From NCBI GenBank assembly GCA_031279635.1, contig JAITIC010000183.1, positions 1 to 44,562 on the forward strand: DNA of 44,562 bases. The letters are read 5' to 3'. Source of the stretch: Treponema sp. GTDB lineage: Bacteria; Spirochaetota; Spirochaetia; Treponematales; Breznakiellaceae. The position numbers and the translations under genes were made by a program. Shown piece after piece: positions 32,455 to 40,583 of this stretch (within the stretch, counting starts at the first letter, position 1; the number at the start of each line of letters is the position of its first letter). A model generated the notes under the pieces. That model was not told where the DNA came from, did not search any database, and saw only the letters and a list, made by a program, of their open reading frames with translations.

Positions 32455-32689
32455 GGGATGTCCAGGAAGTTTGTTGCTTCCTGGACATCCCTCGCATTTG
32501 CTTCCGTTTCGTTGAAACGGTACGCAAATGCCGCACTAAAGAAGCTGTCCGAATAAGTTTTTCAAACTTTTCGGACAGCCCCAACCTTGAAATTCGCAGT
32601 TTTGCAAGGCTGAAAGCCTGAAAAACTGCAAGAGCCAGTCCCAAAACCGTGCGCGTTAGCGCACAGTCAAATAGTTTTGGGACAGGCTC
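32455..32689. repeat. Hairpin array, left group: five consecutive palindromes of alternating type
   Basis: H1 32,455-32,491 (15-bp perfect stem containing ATGTCC/GGACAT). H2 32,494-32,531 (GCATTTGC/GCAAATGC plus inner CCGTTTC/GAAACGG). H3 32,544-32,579 (GCTGTCCGAA/TTCGGACAGC). H4 32,596-32,629 (GCAGTTTT/AAAACTGC plus inner AGGCT/AGCCT). H5 32,632-32,689 (GAGCC/GGCTC, GTCCCAAAAC/GTTTTGGGAC, GTGCGC/GCGCAC). Type A (TGTCC or GTCC base) alternates with type B (GCA-TT or GCAGTT base). Gaps between hairpins are only 2-16 bp. Confidence 0.75.
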
Positions 32690-32926
32690 AAACGAATTTA
32701 AATTAAGCAGGGCAGAGGGGCAAACTCGGAAAGGCTAAAAGGGTGAGATAAAATAACAAACAACAAAAATCGTTTTGGGCGGTTCACGAATTCAAGCCCC
32801 CGGCTTTGGGGTATTTGACAAATTTCCCCTCGAACGAGCCCCCGATCCGACACAACCCAACGCTAAAGATACCGTAGGGCTTGCCCCGCGGAGGCTCATC
32901 GGAAGGTTCTCCCCTATTATTTAGTA

Positions 32927-33042
32927 TCTGTCCACAAAGTCGGTTACTTTGCGGACAGACAATGCATTTTCTCGCCTAACGGCTGCGAAAATGCGTTTTT
33001 TAAGGAAGTCTGTCCATAATGTGTCTACATTATGGACAGACT
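32927..33042. repeat. Hairpin array, right group: A-B-A palindromes
   Basis: H6 32,927-32,959 (TCTGTCC/GGACAGA with inner CAAAGT/ACTTTG). H7 32,964-32,994 (GCATTTTC/GAAAATGC with inner GCC/GGC). H8 33,007-33,042 (a perfect 16-bp stem starting AGTCTGTCC, loop GTCT). The order and outer bases repeat those of H1-H2-H3, while the inner sequences differ. H8 lies 27 bp from the stop codon of the HEAT gene and could terminate it. Confidence 0.75.
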
Positions 33043-33068
33043 CTATTTAGGGATAAGCCCTTAATCTG

Positions 33069-33773
33069 CTACTGGGTGTTGTACTTGCGCATATCCGTTA
33101 TCAACTGCTTGGCCCGATTCTGGACCGGCTTGATATAGGGGCCCTCGGCGATGCGGAAAAGAATCTGTATGACGTTGGGGTCTTTGATGCCGTTGTTCTT
33201 TTCGGCGATTTTGGCAAAGGCGTCTATCGCGGAAAGGGCCAGAAGGTTGTCGGGGTTGAGTACGTCAAAGCGGCTGACAATCCATGTGATGATACTGACC
33301 GTTTCATCATTATCGTTCATACCTATATCACCCAGAGCCTTTATCGCTTCTTGCAGTACCATAGGTTCGTTGTCGACAAGGCATATCTTGAGCAGGGTGT
33401 CTTTCGCTTCAGTTGTTCCAATGTTGCCCAGGTATCTGACCGCCTGCCGCCGCACATCGGGGAAATTATTTACAAGCCGGCCGTTCTCCCTTGTCTTGTT
33501 CAGTATCCCCTCCATTGAGAGATACTCCAAGGCCTCGCAGATATCTTCGCCCTTGTTGCCGCGCTCAATAGCCTCCCTGATGTATTCAAGGGCCACCAAT
33601 TTTTGGTCCCTGCTGTCCGCCCGGCTGGTTTCCCGAATAACCATCAATTCGATGGATTCCTGAAGGTAGGACTCCTCAACCGACATCTCCTGATTGGAAG
33701 TCTGTGCCGCCACGGCACCCGCCACGATGAAGACCGCCGCGCACATGATGAAAAAACGCTTGACTGTTAACAT
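33069..33773 (-). CDS. Exported HEAT-repeat protein
   Basis: 234 aa with a signal peptide (MLTVKRFFIMCAAVFIVAGAVAA, cleaved near AQT). The rest is helical repeats of HEAT type: DVRRQAVRYLGNIGTTEAKDTLLKICL, then PMVLQEAIKALGDIGMND and NLLALSAIDAFAKIAEK. Proteins like this are conserved across treponemes, with no assigned function; a periplasmic scaffold is likely. GGGAG precedes the ATG. It follows the lipoprotein gene by 19 bp, so the two are co-transcribed. Confidence 0.8.
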   Translation of the reverse strand: MLTVKRFFIMCAAVFIVAGAVAAQTSNQEMSVEESYLQESIELMVIRETSRADSRDQKLVALEYIREAIERGNKGEDICEALEYLSMEGILNKTRENGRLVNNFPDVRRQAVRYLGNIGTTEAKDTLLKICLVDNEPMVLQEAIKALGDIGMNDNDETVSIITWIVSRFDVLNPDNLLALSAIDAFAKIAEKNNGIKDPNVIQILFRIAEGPYIKPVQNRAKQLITDMRKYNTQ

Positions 33774-33792
33774 AATTGCTCCCTTTTAATTC

Positions 33793-34356
33793 CTAGTTAA
33801 TTATTATCCAGGTATTTTCCGTAGTTTCAAGATCATACAGACGCAGACGGCTGCCGTTGGGGGTTACCGTATATGCCTTTACCCTATGTTGTCCGACAAA
33901 TTCAATATCGTCAACCCTGTCGTTGGCCCGCGAGGGGACTACCACGTTGTTAAAATAATCCTGCGGGTTTTTGAGAACTATGTTCCTTGTTTTCATGGCC
34001 GGCTGTTCGGAAATAGCCGCGAGAAACTCTGGAGACGAAATTTTATCGAAGTATTCATCTGAAATGGCGGCCCTCCAGGCGTCGTAATTCCTGCCGCGGA
34101 TTATCTGGTTCAGATCCTCGATAAACCGCTGCACGTCAATCTTGGTGGAATTAAAAACCTCCTCGCTGACGGTGACAGGATCAAATACCGGCTCCTGTAT
34201 GACCGGAGAGGCCTCAACAACCGGAGCAGACGCCGGGGCCGGCGGGGAAGCGGAACTTGCTTCCGGCGGGACGGCCCCGCCTTGCGGCGCCGAAGCACAG
34301 GAAAAGAAGAGCGCCGGCACAAAGAGTAAAAACGCCAATATCTTTGACCTCACCAT
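33793..34356 (-). CDS. Putative lipoprotein, conserved in treponemes, probably leaderless mRNA
   Basis: 187 aa from ATG 34356. The track start (TTG 34392) is the -35 box of the promoter TTGACA-17-TAAAAT, so it cannot be the start. The -10 box ends 7 bp before this ATG, which predicts a transcript beginning at or next to the start codon; no ribosome site exists. Signal peptide ILAFLLFVPALFFSC, with lipid-modified Cys, then an Ala/Pro/Ser linker (about 20-55) and a globular part (DVQRFIEDLNQIIRGRNYDAWRAAISDEYFDKISSPEFL, ending LETTENTWIIIN). It looks like a small SnoaL/NTF2-type fold, but I cannot assign a function. Confidence 0.72.
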   Translation of the reverse strand: MVRSKILAFLLFVPALFFSCASAPQGGAVPPEASSASPPAPASAPVVEASPVIQEPVFDPVTVSEEVFNSTKIDVQRFIEDLNQIIRGRNYDAWRAAISDEYFDKISSPEFLAAISEQPAMKTRNIVLKNPQDYFNNVVVPSRANDRVDDIEFVGQHRVKAYTVTPNGSRLRLYDLETTENTWIIIN

Positions 34357-34363
34357 ACCGTAT

Positions 34364-34392
34364 ATTTTATTGAATTTTTGGATTCCTGTCAA
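34364..34392 (-). promoter_or_regulatory. Promoter of the lipoprotein gene (leaderless arrangement)
   Basis: TTGACA (34387-34392), 17 bp, TAAAAT (34364-34369). A start site 6-8 bp downstream would fall on the ATG at 34356. Confidence 0.65.
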
Positions 34393-34415
34393 ATATCTTT
34401 TTTAAATTCGTCCCC

Positions 34416-34444
34416 TTGACCAGCACCCCGCCGCCCGTTATGGT
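34416..34444 (+). promoter_or_regulatory. Promoter of coaD (leaderless arrangement)
   Basis: TTGACC (34416-34421), 17 bp, TATGGT (34439-34444), only 6 bp before the coaD ATG at 34451. No ribosome site is present. Confidence 0.45.
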
Positions 34445-34450
34445 TAGCGT

Positions 34451-34942
34451 ATGTTGAAAGCAGCGTTTCCAGGTTCTTTTGATCCTCCGACTTTGGGGCA
34501 TCTTGACATTATCCGGCGGGCCGCCGCCATTTTTGACGAACTGGTAGTGGTGGTGGCGGAAAACCGCCGCAAAAAGTACCTTTTTTCCGCCGAGGAGCGG
34601 GTTTCAATGATCCGCCGGCTTGCGGCGGATCATAAAAACGTGTCGGTCACGGTATGCGATACCCTGATTGTCGACTTTTTGCAGAAACAGGACATCAAAC
34701 TGCTGGTCCGGGGCGTCCGCGGCACGGATGATTTTTCCTACGAATTTGAGCTTTCCATGATGAACAGGGCTTTGGATCCCCGGATAGAAACTATTTTTAT
34801 GACCACCGCCCCCGAATATTTCGTGCTCCGTTCCTCGTCAATCAAGGAATTGGCCTCTTTTAACGGCAATATCGCCGGCATGGTCCCTCCCCCGGTGGCG
34901 GAGGCGCTCATGGAAAAGTTCCGCCCCCACAACGGGGTCTAA
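34451..34942 (+). CDS. coaD: Phosphopantetheine adenylyltransferase
   Basis: 163 aa, normal length. It transfers AMP from ATP to 4'-phosphopantetheine, the next-to-last step of coenzyme A synthesis. The nucleotidyltransferase motif is PGSFDPPTLGHLDII (TxGH, H17), followed by ENRRKKYLFSAEERVSMI, the pantetheine-binding RGVRGTDDFSYEFELSMMN and RSSSIKELASF. The ATG is set by the promoter lying 6 bp upstream and by the usual family N-terminus. It is divergent from the lipoprotein gene. Confidence 0.95.
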   Translation: MLKAAFPGSFDPPTLGHLDIIRRAAAIFDELVVVVAENRRKKYLFSAEERVSMIRRLAADHKNVSVTVCDTLIVDFLQKQDIKLLVRGVRGTDDFSYEFELSMMNRALDPRIETIFMTTAPEYFVLRSSSIKELASFNGNIAGMVPPPVAEALMEKFRPHNGV

Positions 34943-35029
34943 GACCACAATCGCCATATTTTTTTGTTTTTTCCCCGATTCACTAAAGCGCCTCCCATCT
35001 GCGCGCCATATATAGGGGCGGAGGAAATG

Positions 35030-36052
35030 ATGAAAATGAAGTATTTTTGCTTTCCCTTTGTGGGGATATGCACCCTGTTCCTTACGGTATGCGCCTGTTC
35101 CACAGGGGAGGCGGCGGCAAGCGCGGCCGGACAGATTCTGGGGGCCGGTTCCGAAGCGCCGGTGTTTCTTGCCTGTAAGGCGGCATCGGAAACCGAAATT
35201 GATTTTCAGTTTTCGCGGCCGGTGAAAGTGGTTTCACTGCGTTTTAGTCCCAGCCTTGCCTTTGATTCGGTGGAGAACGGAAGTACCGTTAAGGTAAACA
35301 TCGAGGGAAATACCACTCCGGGAGAACGGTTTACCGCCGATCTTTTGGTGGAATACGAGAAGGGGAATACCATCAACGTGCTGACCCCCCTCCGTACCCG
35401 GAACAACCGTGTTCCCGCGCTGCGGATCAACGAAGTGCGTACCGAGTATTCCAAACCCAAGGTGGAATTTATCGAACTTAAAATACTGGAGGCGGGAAAT
35501 CTGGGGGCGCTGCGGGTGTATGCCGCCGGGAATTACAAAAACCCGCTGATCTACGAATTTGCTTCGGTAGAGGTTACGAAAGGGGAATATGTGGTCCTGC
35601 ACCTGCGTACTACCGAAGAGACAAACCGGGATGAGTACGGAAAAAACCTTGGCGAATCAGGCGGCAGCGAAGCGGATGCCGGGGCTAGAGATTTTTGGGT
35701 ACCGGGCACAGCCAAGCTGCTGCATAAAACTGATGCAATTTATATAGTGGATCAGGATGATCGGGTGATTGACGCGGTGATGCTTGCCGAAAATCCCGAT
35801 CCCTGGTGGGGCAAGGAATATTTTGCCGAAGCCGCAGATCTTTTGTTCAAACAGGGGGCGTGGAAATCGGCGGAGGGAAAAATTGCCGGTCCCGCGGATT
35901 CGGTGAATGCCGGCGCGACCACCGCAACCCGGAGCATCTGCCGGGATGAAACCAAAGAGGACACCAATACCGCCGCCGACTGGTATATAACCGCCAGCAG
36001 CAACGCGACACCGGGGAAACAAAACAGCATCAAACGGTATGTTCCTAAATGA
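35030..36052 (+). CDS. Lipoprotein with lamin-tail domain (LTD)
   Basis: 340 aa from ATG 35030 (GGAGG five bases upstream); starts at 35027 or 35036 are also possible, and the track start at 34964 is not supported. A signal peptide ends LFLTVCACST, with a likely lipid-modified Cys. An Ig-like beta region (about 40-120) precedes a lamin-tail domain: LRINEVRTEYSKPKVEFIELKI, then VLHLR.., RVIDAVMLAENP, and ASSNATPGKQN at the end. LTDs occur on bacterial surface proteins and nucleases; here there is no catalytic part, so binding or structure is more likely. Confidence 0.75.
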   Translation: MKMKYFCFPFVGICTLFLTVCACSTGEAAASAAGQILGAGSEAPVFLACKAASETEIDFQFSRPVKVVSLRFSPSLAFDSVENGSTVKVNIEGNTTPGERFTADLLVEYEKGNTINVLTPLRTRNNRVPALRINEVRTEYSKPKVEFIELKILEAGNLGALRVYAAGNYKNPLIYEFASVEVTKGEYVVLHLRTTEETNRDEYGKNLGESGGSEADAGARDFWVPGTAKLLHKTDAIYIVDQDDRVIDAVMLAENPDPWWGKEYFAEAADLLFKQGAWKSAEGKIAGPADSVNAGATTATRSICRDETKEDTNTAADWYITASSNATPGKQNSIKRYVPK

Positions 36053-36057
36053 AGCTC

Positions 36058-36381
36058 TTAAATGAGGCTCTTGAAAAGGGCTTCAATGTCATGCTTGGGG
36101 ACGGCGCCGATTTTCTGCGCCGCCACCGATCCGTCTTTGTACAGGATCAGTGTGGGGATTGAGACAATCCCGTGCCGCCCCGCAAGCTCGTTTTCCTCAT
36201 CGACATTTACCTTGCCGACTTTGATCCGCCCCGTGTACTCTTCGGCAAGCTGATCGATCAGGGGACCGATCATTTTACACGGGCCGCACCAGGAAGCCCA
36301 GAAATCAATCAGCACCGGAACGGGCGATTTGAGCACTTCGGCTTCAAAATTGCCGCCGGTTATCGTAACTCCACCACTCAC
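36058..36381 (-). CDS. trxA: Thioredoxin
   Basis: 107 aa with a GTG start at 36381, six bases after AGGAG; the track start 36444 lies upstream of the promoter -10. Active site WASWCGPCK (C32, C35), the cis-Pro in VSIPTLILYKDG, and VNVDEENELAGRHGI as usual. It reduces disulfides in the cytoplasm. Convergent with the LTD gene (5-bp gap). Confidence 0.95.
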   Translation of the reverse strand: MSGGVTITGGNFEAEVLKSPVPVLIDFWASWCGPCKMIGPLIDQLAEEYTGRIKVGKVNVDEENELAGRHGIVSIPTLILYKDGSVAAQKIGAVPKHDIEALFKSLI

Positions 36382-36415
36382 AGAAAACTCCTCCCAAATA
36401 TTTATAGATATTTTC

Positions 36416-36444
36416 AGTGTAGCGCATTGGACGGATTGCCGCAA
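36416..36444 (-). promoter_or_regulatory. Thioredoxin promoter
   Basis: TTGCGG (36439-36444), 17 bp, TACACT (36416-36421), 34 bp ahead of the GTG start. Confidence 0.45.
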
Positions 36445-36580
36445 TAGCCGGAGGGGAAGGACCGGAATTCCGAATTCAACCGCAGACCGTCACAGACAGA
36501 ACGGGCAAAACCGGTATGATAGCATGTAAGCGCGGAAATTGCTCCCGGCTCCACTTTCCTCGTTTTCAGGCAAAAACAGG

Positions 36581-36608
36581 CTGTTCCAAAACTTCAGTTT
36601 TGGAACAG
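36581..36608. repeat. Isolated type-A hairpin
   Basis: A perfect 13-bp stem, CTGTTCCAAAACT / AGTTTTGGAACAG, with a 2-nt loop. It shares CCAAAAC/GTTTTGG and the TGT-CC base with hairpin H5 of the array 4 kb away. It lies 58 bp downstream of the PG0541-type gene and may terminate the efflux operon. Confidence 0.6.
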
Positions 36609-36666
36609 GCCCGTATGATAAATTATTCCCTTTGAAATTATAGGCACGCACAAGAGTGACGCAATG

Positions 36667-37317
36667 TCAGTCATTCTTTTGCGGACTTGCGCTCTGCGCC
36701 GCTTTACTTGCGGCGCGCGCTGCCAGTCCCACAGACTGTGTTCCCGCACCCGCGGGACGCGCCGCCGGGCCTGCGGGCTGTGTTGCTGCGCCTGCGGATT
36801 GTGCTCCCGGACTTGCAGGATGCGCTGCCGCTTTTACGGGCTGTCCTGCCGTTCTCCCGTCTTGCGCCGCCGCTCTCGCGGACCGGACCGCCTCACTCAC
36901 GGGTTGCGCCGTCTCATTTGCTTGTTTTGCCACACTCGCGCCCTGCCCCGCCGCACCCGCGGGATGTGCCGCAGCATTCGCGGGCCGCGCCGCCGTAACC
37001 GCGCCCTGTCCCACAGCGCCGGCGGCCCGTTCCCGAATCTCCGGCAAACTGAAAAACTTTATCCCCTCGCCGGGAAACTGTTCTTTGACTTTTGCCAGGG
37101 CGCGTTTTATCCCCAGGGCTTCTTCCGGTTCGCACCAGATAACCAGGGCGAAATTTTCCTCGGGCCAAATCGCGTCCCCCATTCGGGGACCAGAAGAACC
37201 GGCGCCCAGAATGTTGGGAAACTTGGTATAGTGCTTGCCTACCTGCTCTTTGGCAAAGGCTTCAAAAATATTTTCCTCAACCGAATGATTGGCCACTATT
37301 TCAACACGGATTATCAT
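36667..37317 (-). CDS. PG0541-family transporter-associated protein with a heptad-repeat tail
   Basis: 216 aa. The first 100 residues match the PG0541 family of small soluble proteins encoded next to RND pumps (VEIVANHSVEENIFEAF, LVIWCEPEEALGIKRALAKVKEQFP). Residues 101-212 are 16 consecutive seven-residue units of the type xA(Q/R/H)PAxx, rich in Ala, Gly, Gln, Pro. Family members normally end at about 100 residues, so the tail is an addition. The ATG overlaps the RND gene stop by 4 bp, and it is the last gene of the efflux operon. Confidence 0.78.
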   Translation of the reverse strand: MIIRVEIVANHSVEENIFEAFAKEQVGKHYTKFPNILGAGSSGPRMGDAIWPEENFALVIWCEPEEALGIKRALAKVKEQFPGEGIKFFSLPEIRERAAGAVGQGAVTAARPANAAAHPAGAAGQGASVAKQANETAQPVSEAVRSARAAAQDGRTAGQPVKAAAHPASPGAQSAGAATQPAGPAARPAGAGTQSVGLAARAASKAAQSASPQKND

Positions 37318-40300
37318 AGTTTCCCCTCCGGATCCGCAATAAGGGCGATTTCCGATCCCGTTATCTGATCCCGCACGGATTTTTTCTGCTGCCTGGCCCG
37401 CTTCTCTCCGGCGGCAATTCTTTCGCGCCGCTCCCTGGCCCTGACCATGCGCTCGTCGGACTTCTTATTCATAATGGCGTAAATCGTTGGCATGAGAAAG
37501 AGGGTCATCAGCGTACCGAAGGAAAGCCCCCCCAGGACCGTTTTGCCGATGGGGGCCGTCATTTCCGACCCCTCGCCGGGGAAGAAGGCCATGGGCACCA
37601 AGCCCAGAATAGTGGTGAGGGTGGTCATCAGGATGGGGCGCAGGCGGTTTCCGGCGGCCTCCACGCAGGCGTCGTGCAGTGAAAGCCCCCGCTTGCGCAG
37701 CAGGTTGGTGTAATCCACCAGCACGATGCCGTTATTCACAATGACGCCCATCAGCACCAAAAGGCCCACGGCGGTGAGGATGTTGAAAATCGTATTGGTG
37801 ATGAGATAAATCGCCACAATCCCGATTACCGAAAGGGGTATGGTAAAGATGATGATGAAGGGATCCCGGAAGGATTCAAAGAGGCTTGCCATGACCCCGA
37901 AAACCAGAAAGAGCGCCACAATGCAGATCAGCACAAAACGCTCTATCATCTTCATCATCTCCGCGTTGTCGCCGGCGTATTCGATGATCACGTCGTCCTC
38001 CGCGGGGATCTCCGCGGTGATAAGGGCCCGGACCTGATTTTCCAGCATGTTGAGTTTGGTGCCCGGCTTTGCCCCCGCGGTCACGTGGATCACCCGGCTC
38101 TGGTTCTCCCGGCTTATGGTCAGGGGCCCGGTGCCTTCTTTATAGGAGGCGAAACTGGACAGGGGAACCCGGCCGGCCACCTGGCTGTTTACAAAGATAT
38201 GATCCAGCGCGGGCCGGGTACTCCGGTCCGCTTCGGCCAGGAGCAGCACCACGTCGTAATCGTGGCCCCCGCTTTTGTACCGGGTGGCGGTGATGCCGTC
38301 CACCGCGGCCTTGATTTCGTTGCCCACGGTAAGGGTGTTGATCCCCAGGGCGTAGAGCCGGTCCCGGTCAAGTTCAATCTCTATCTGGGGAAGCCCGTCT
38401 TTCAGGTCAACCTGCGGCTCCGTAGCCGCCGGAACCCGGTCCCGGATCAGGGCGGCGATTTTTTCCGCAATGGCCTTTCCCTTCACCAGATCGTCGGTTC
38501 TGACGATGATGTCGATAGGGTTGCCGCTGCCCATGCTCATGCCGCTGCTGCTGAAGGAGAAGGACACGCCGGGGAACTCGTTGAAGTGGGCCCGCATTTT
38601 TATTTTGATGTCGTCGGCGCTGTCTATCCGCTGGTTGAAATCCGGCAGGCTGATCCGCAGGGAACCGGAATTGCTGCCGCCGCCCATGCCCATCATGCCG
38701 CCGCCCCCGGCGTTGACCACCATCCGTTCATAGCCCCGTATTTCCTTCTCCGCGATAACCTGTAACTGCCGTAAAACCGCCTCGGTCTCCGGCAAGGGGG
38801 TTCCCATGGGGAGGTTTGCCTGGATGGTAACCGAATCCGCGGCCTGTTCGGGCATAAAGACCCAGCCTATCCGGGGGATCATGAAGATGCTTCCCCCCAG
38901 CAGGGCCAGGAGGACCAGAATGACCGCCAGCTTGTGCCGGAGCACCCGGTTTACAGCGGCGCGGTAGGCCTGTTCCAGGCCGTGAAAAAACCGGTCAAAG
39001 CCCCCGTCAATTTTTGCCAGAATCCCTTTTAAGGGTTTCTGCTTCCGGGTTACCAGCGGCAGGTAATGGCTGGAAAGCACCGGCACCAGCACCACGGCGG
39101 TGAAGAGGGAGATGACCAGGGAGATAACCACGGTAAAGGCCAGCCCCGCGAACATTTCCCCCGCCATTTCCAGCATTCCCTGAAAAGCCACCAGGGGGGC
39201 GAATACGCAGATCGTGGTCAGGGTGGATGCCACGATGGCTACGATCATTTCCTGGGTGCCCAGCACCGACGCGGTGGCCAGCTTGGCCCCCTTTTCCCGG
39301 TAATGGTAAATATTTTCCAGAATAACGATGGAGTTGTCCACCAGCATACCGATACCCAGCACCAGGCCGGCCATAGTCATCATGTTCATGGTAAGGCCCA
39401 TGAAATACATGAGCATCATGGTAACCACGATGGACACGGGAATACTGATGCCGATGATTAGGGTGGGCTTGATGGAACGGAGGAAAATGAAAAGGATCAG
39501 CACCGCCAAAATGGCCCCGGAAAGGGCGGCGGAAACGACCTGGTTTAAGGAATCTTCGATCTGGTCGGTGGTGTTGAAAAGTTCGGTAATTTTGATGTCC
39601 TGGGGCAGTTCTCTGGTCATCCGCTCCAGGCGTTCCCGCAAATTCCGGGCGGTCTGGACGGAATTTTTACCGCTCTGCTTCTGGACCTGCATCATCACCG
39701 CGGGGACGCTGTTGACAAAAACGGCGCTGGTTTCATCCCGGAACCCTTCAACCACATCGGCCAGATCCCGGAGAAACACGCTCCGGGGCAGTTCAACCTG
39801 TCCGGTGGCGGACATGCCGCCGCCCTGATAGGAAATGACCGTATTGCGGATTTCGTCCAGGGAGGTATATTCCCCCATGGTGGTGAGGAGGTAGGAAAGC
39901 CCCCCCTCGGTGATGGTTCCCGCGGCGACCTGCATATTCTGGGCCGCCAGCATCTGCTGGATCTGGGTAACGGTGAGGCCGTAGGCTTCAAGCCGGGACT
40001 GGGGAATTTCCACCCGGACAATTTTTTGCCGCCCGCCGTTGACGCTGGCGGTGGCCACCCCCTGGGTCTGCTCTATCCGGGGGATGATGGTGTCTTCCGC
40101 CAGTTCCCGCAGTTCCTCAGGTGAACGGTTCCCCGTGACCATGAGGCCCATGATGGGGATCATTGAAGGATCGAACCGGAAGATCATGGGAGTATCCGCC
40201 CCGGTGGGCATATAACTCCTGACCCGTTCCAGCGCGTCCCGGACCGAATTGGAGGCGTCCGCCAGATCGGTCCCGTAGGTAAACTCCATCATCACCATAC

Positions 40301-40565
40301 TGGAACCTTTGGAGGATGTGGAATTGATATTTTCAAGGCTCGACACGCTGGACAGGGCCGCCTCCAGGGTCCGGGTAACCGACCGTTCCACTTCTTCGGG
40401 CCCCGCGCCGGTGTAGGATGTATAGACCACCAGGTAAGGAGGGTTAATTTCGGGCATCAGATCGATGGGGAGACTCACTATGGCAAAGATCCCCAGGCCG
40501 ATAAGCAGGAGAAATATGATAAATATGGTCGTGGGCCGTGAAACCGCGGTTTTCGCAAAACTCAT
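37314..40565 (-). CDS. RND-family efflux pump (HAE1/AcrB-like)
   Basis: 1,083 aa inner-membrane proton-driven pump with the usual two-fold layout of 12 membrane helices and two large periplasmic loops. N-terminus SRPTTIFIIFLLLIGLGIFAIVSLPIDLMPEI; helix 4 motif LVLGIGMLVDNSIVILENI with the proton-relay Asp; second half GLLVLMGVIVNNGIVLVDYTNLL. Two Gly/Met-rich inserts are notable (NAGGGGMMGMGGGSNSG and FSSSGMSMGSG). It lies 18 bp after the fusion-protein gene and forms a tripartite exporter with it and TolC. Substrate unknown. Confidence 0.93.
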   Translation of the reverse strand: MSFAKTAVSRPTTIFIIFLLLIGLGIFAIVSLPIDLMPEINPPYLVVYTSYTGAGPEEVERSVTRTLEAALSSVSSLENINSTSSKGSSMVMMEFTYGTDLADASNSVRDALERVRSYMPTGADTPMIFRFDPSMIPIMGLMVTGNRSPEELRELAEDTIIPRIEQTQGVATASVNGGRQKIVRVEIPQSRLEAYGLTVTQIQQMLAAQNMQVAAGTITEGGLSYLLTTMGEYTSLDEIRNTVISYQGGGMSATGQVELPRSVFLRDLADVVEGFRDETSAVFVNSVPAVMMQVQKQSGKNSVQTARNLRERLERMTRELPQDIKITELFNTTDQIEDSLNQVVSAALSGAILAVLILFIFLRSIKPTLIIGISIPVSIVVTMMLMYFMGLTMNMMTMAGLVLGIGMLVDNSIVILENIYHYREKGAKLATASVLGTQEMIVAIVASTLTTICVFAPLVAFQGMLEMAGEMFAGLAFTVVISLVISLFTAVVLVPVLSSHYLPLVTRKQKPLKGILAKIDGGFDRFFHGLEQAYRAAVNRVLRHKLAVILVLLALLGGSIFMIPRIGWVFMPEQAADSVTIQANLPMGTPLPETEAVLRQLQVIAEKEIRGYERMVVNAGGGGMMGMGGGSNSGSLRISLPDFNQRIDSADDIKIKMRAHFNEFPGVSFSFSSSGMSMGSGNPIDIIVRTDDLVKGKAIAEKIAALIRDRVPAATEPQVDLKDGLPQIEIELDRDRLYALGINTLTVGNEIKAAVDGITATRYKSGGHDYDVVLLLAEADRSTRPALDHIFVNSQVAGRVPLSSFASYKEGTGPLTISRENQSRVIHVTAGAKPGTKLNMLENQVRALITAEIPAEDDVIIEYAGDNAEMMKMIERFVLICIVALFLVFGVMASLFESFRDPFIIIFTIPLSVIGIVAIYLITNTIFNILTAVGLLVLMGVIVNNGIVLVDYTNLLRKRGLSLHDACVEAAGNRLRPILMTTLTTILGLVPMAFFPGEGSEMTAPIGKTVLGGLSFGTLMTLFLMPTIYAIMNKKSDERMVRARERRERIAAGEKRARQQKKSVRDQITGSEIALIADPEGKL

Positions 40566-40583
40566 ACGAATGATCTCCTTGTA

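Larger units (their letters stand above)
32204..33068. other. 865-bp gene-free stretch with a hairpin array
   Basis: No credible coding region. The left part has a compact stem-loop at 32,272-32,290. From 32,455 to 33,042 there are eight strong hairpins in two groups (listed separately). The stretch between them (32,690-32,926) contains G/C-rich segments such as a GGGG..CCCC pair near 32,815-32,836, but I could not match it to tmRNA, RNase P or SRP RNA. Confidence 0.6.

Noticed and set aside
32690-32926. Structured noncoding RNA (tmRNA, RNase P or SRP RNA)
   Set aside because: The G/C-rich stretch has short pairing segments, but none of the conserved motifs of these RNAs could be found.
32455-33042. 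CRISPR array or integron attC sites
   Set aside because: There are no identical direct repeats with equal spacers, and the palindromes lack paired RYYYAAC/GTTRRRY ends at their bases. H7 contains GCCTAAC by chance only.
34357-34392. TTG start for the treponemal lipoprotein gene
   Set aside because: The TTG is part of a consensus TTGACA -35 box with a TAAAAT -10 box 17 bp away.
36664-37368. Cys/Arg-rich ORF on the plus strand opposite the PG0541-type gene
   Set aside because: It is the shadow of the Ala-rich heptad repeat; the minus-strand frame has family similarity and operon coupling.
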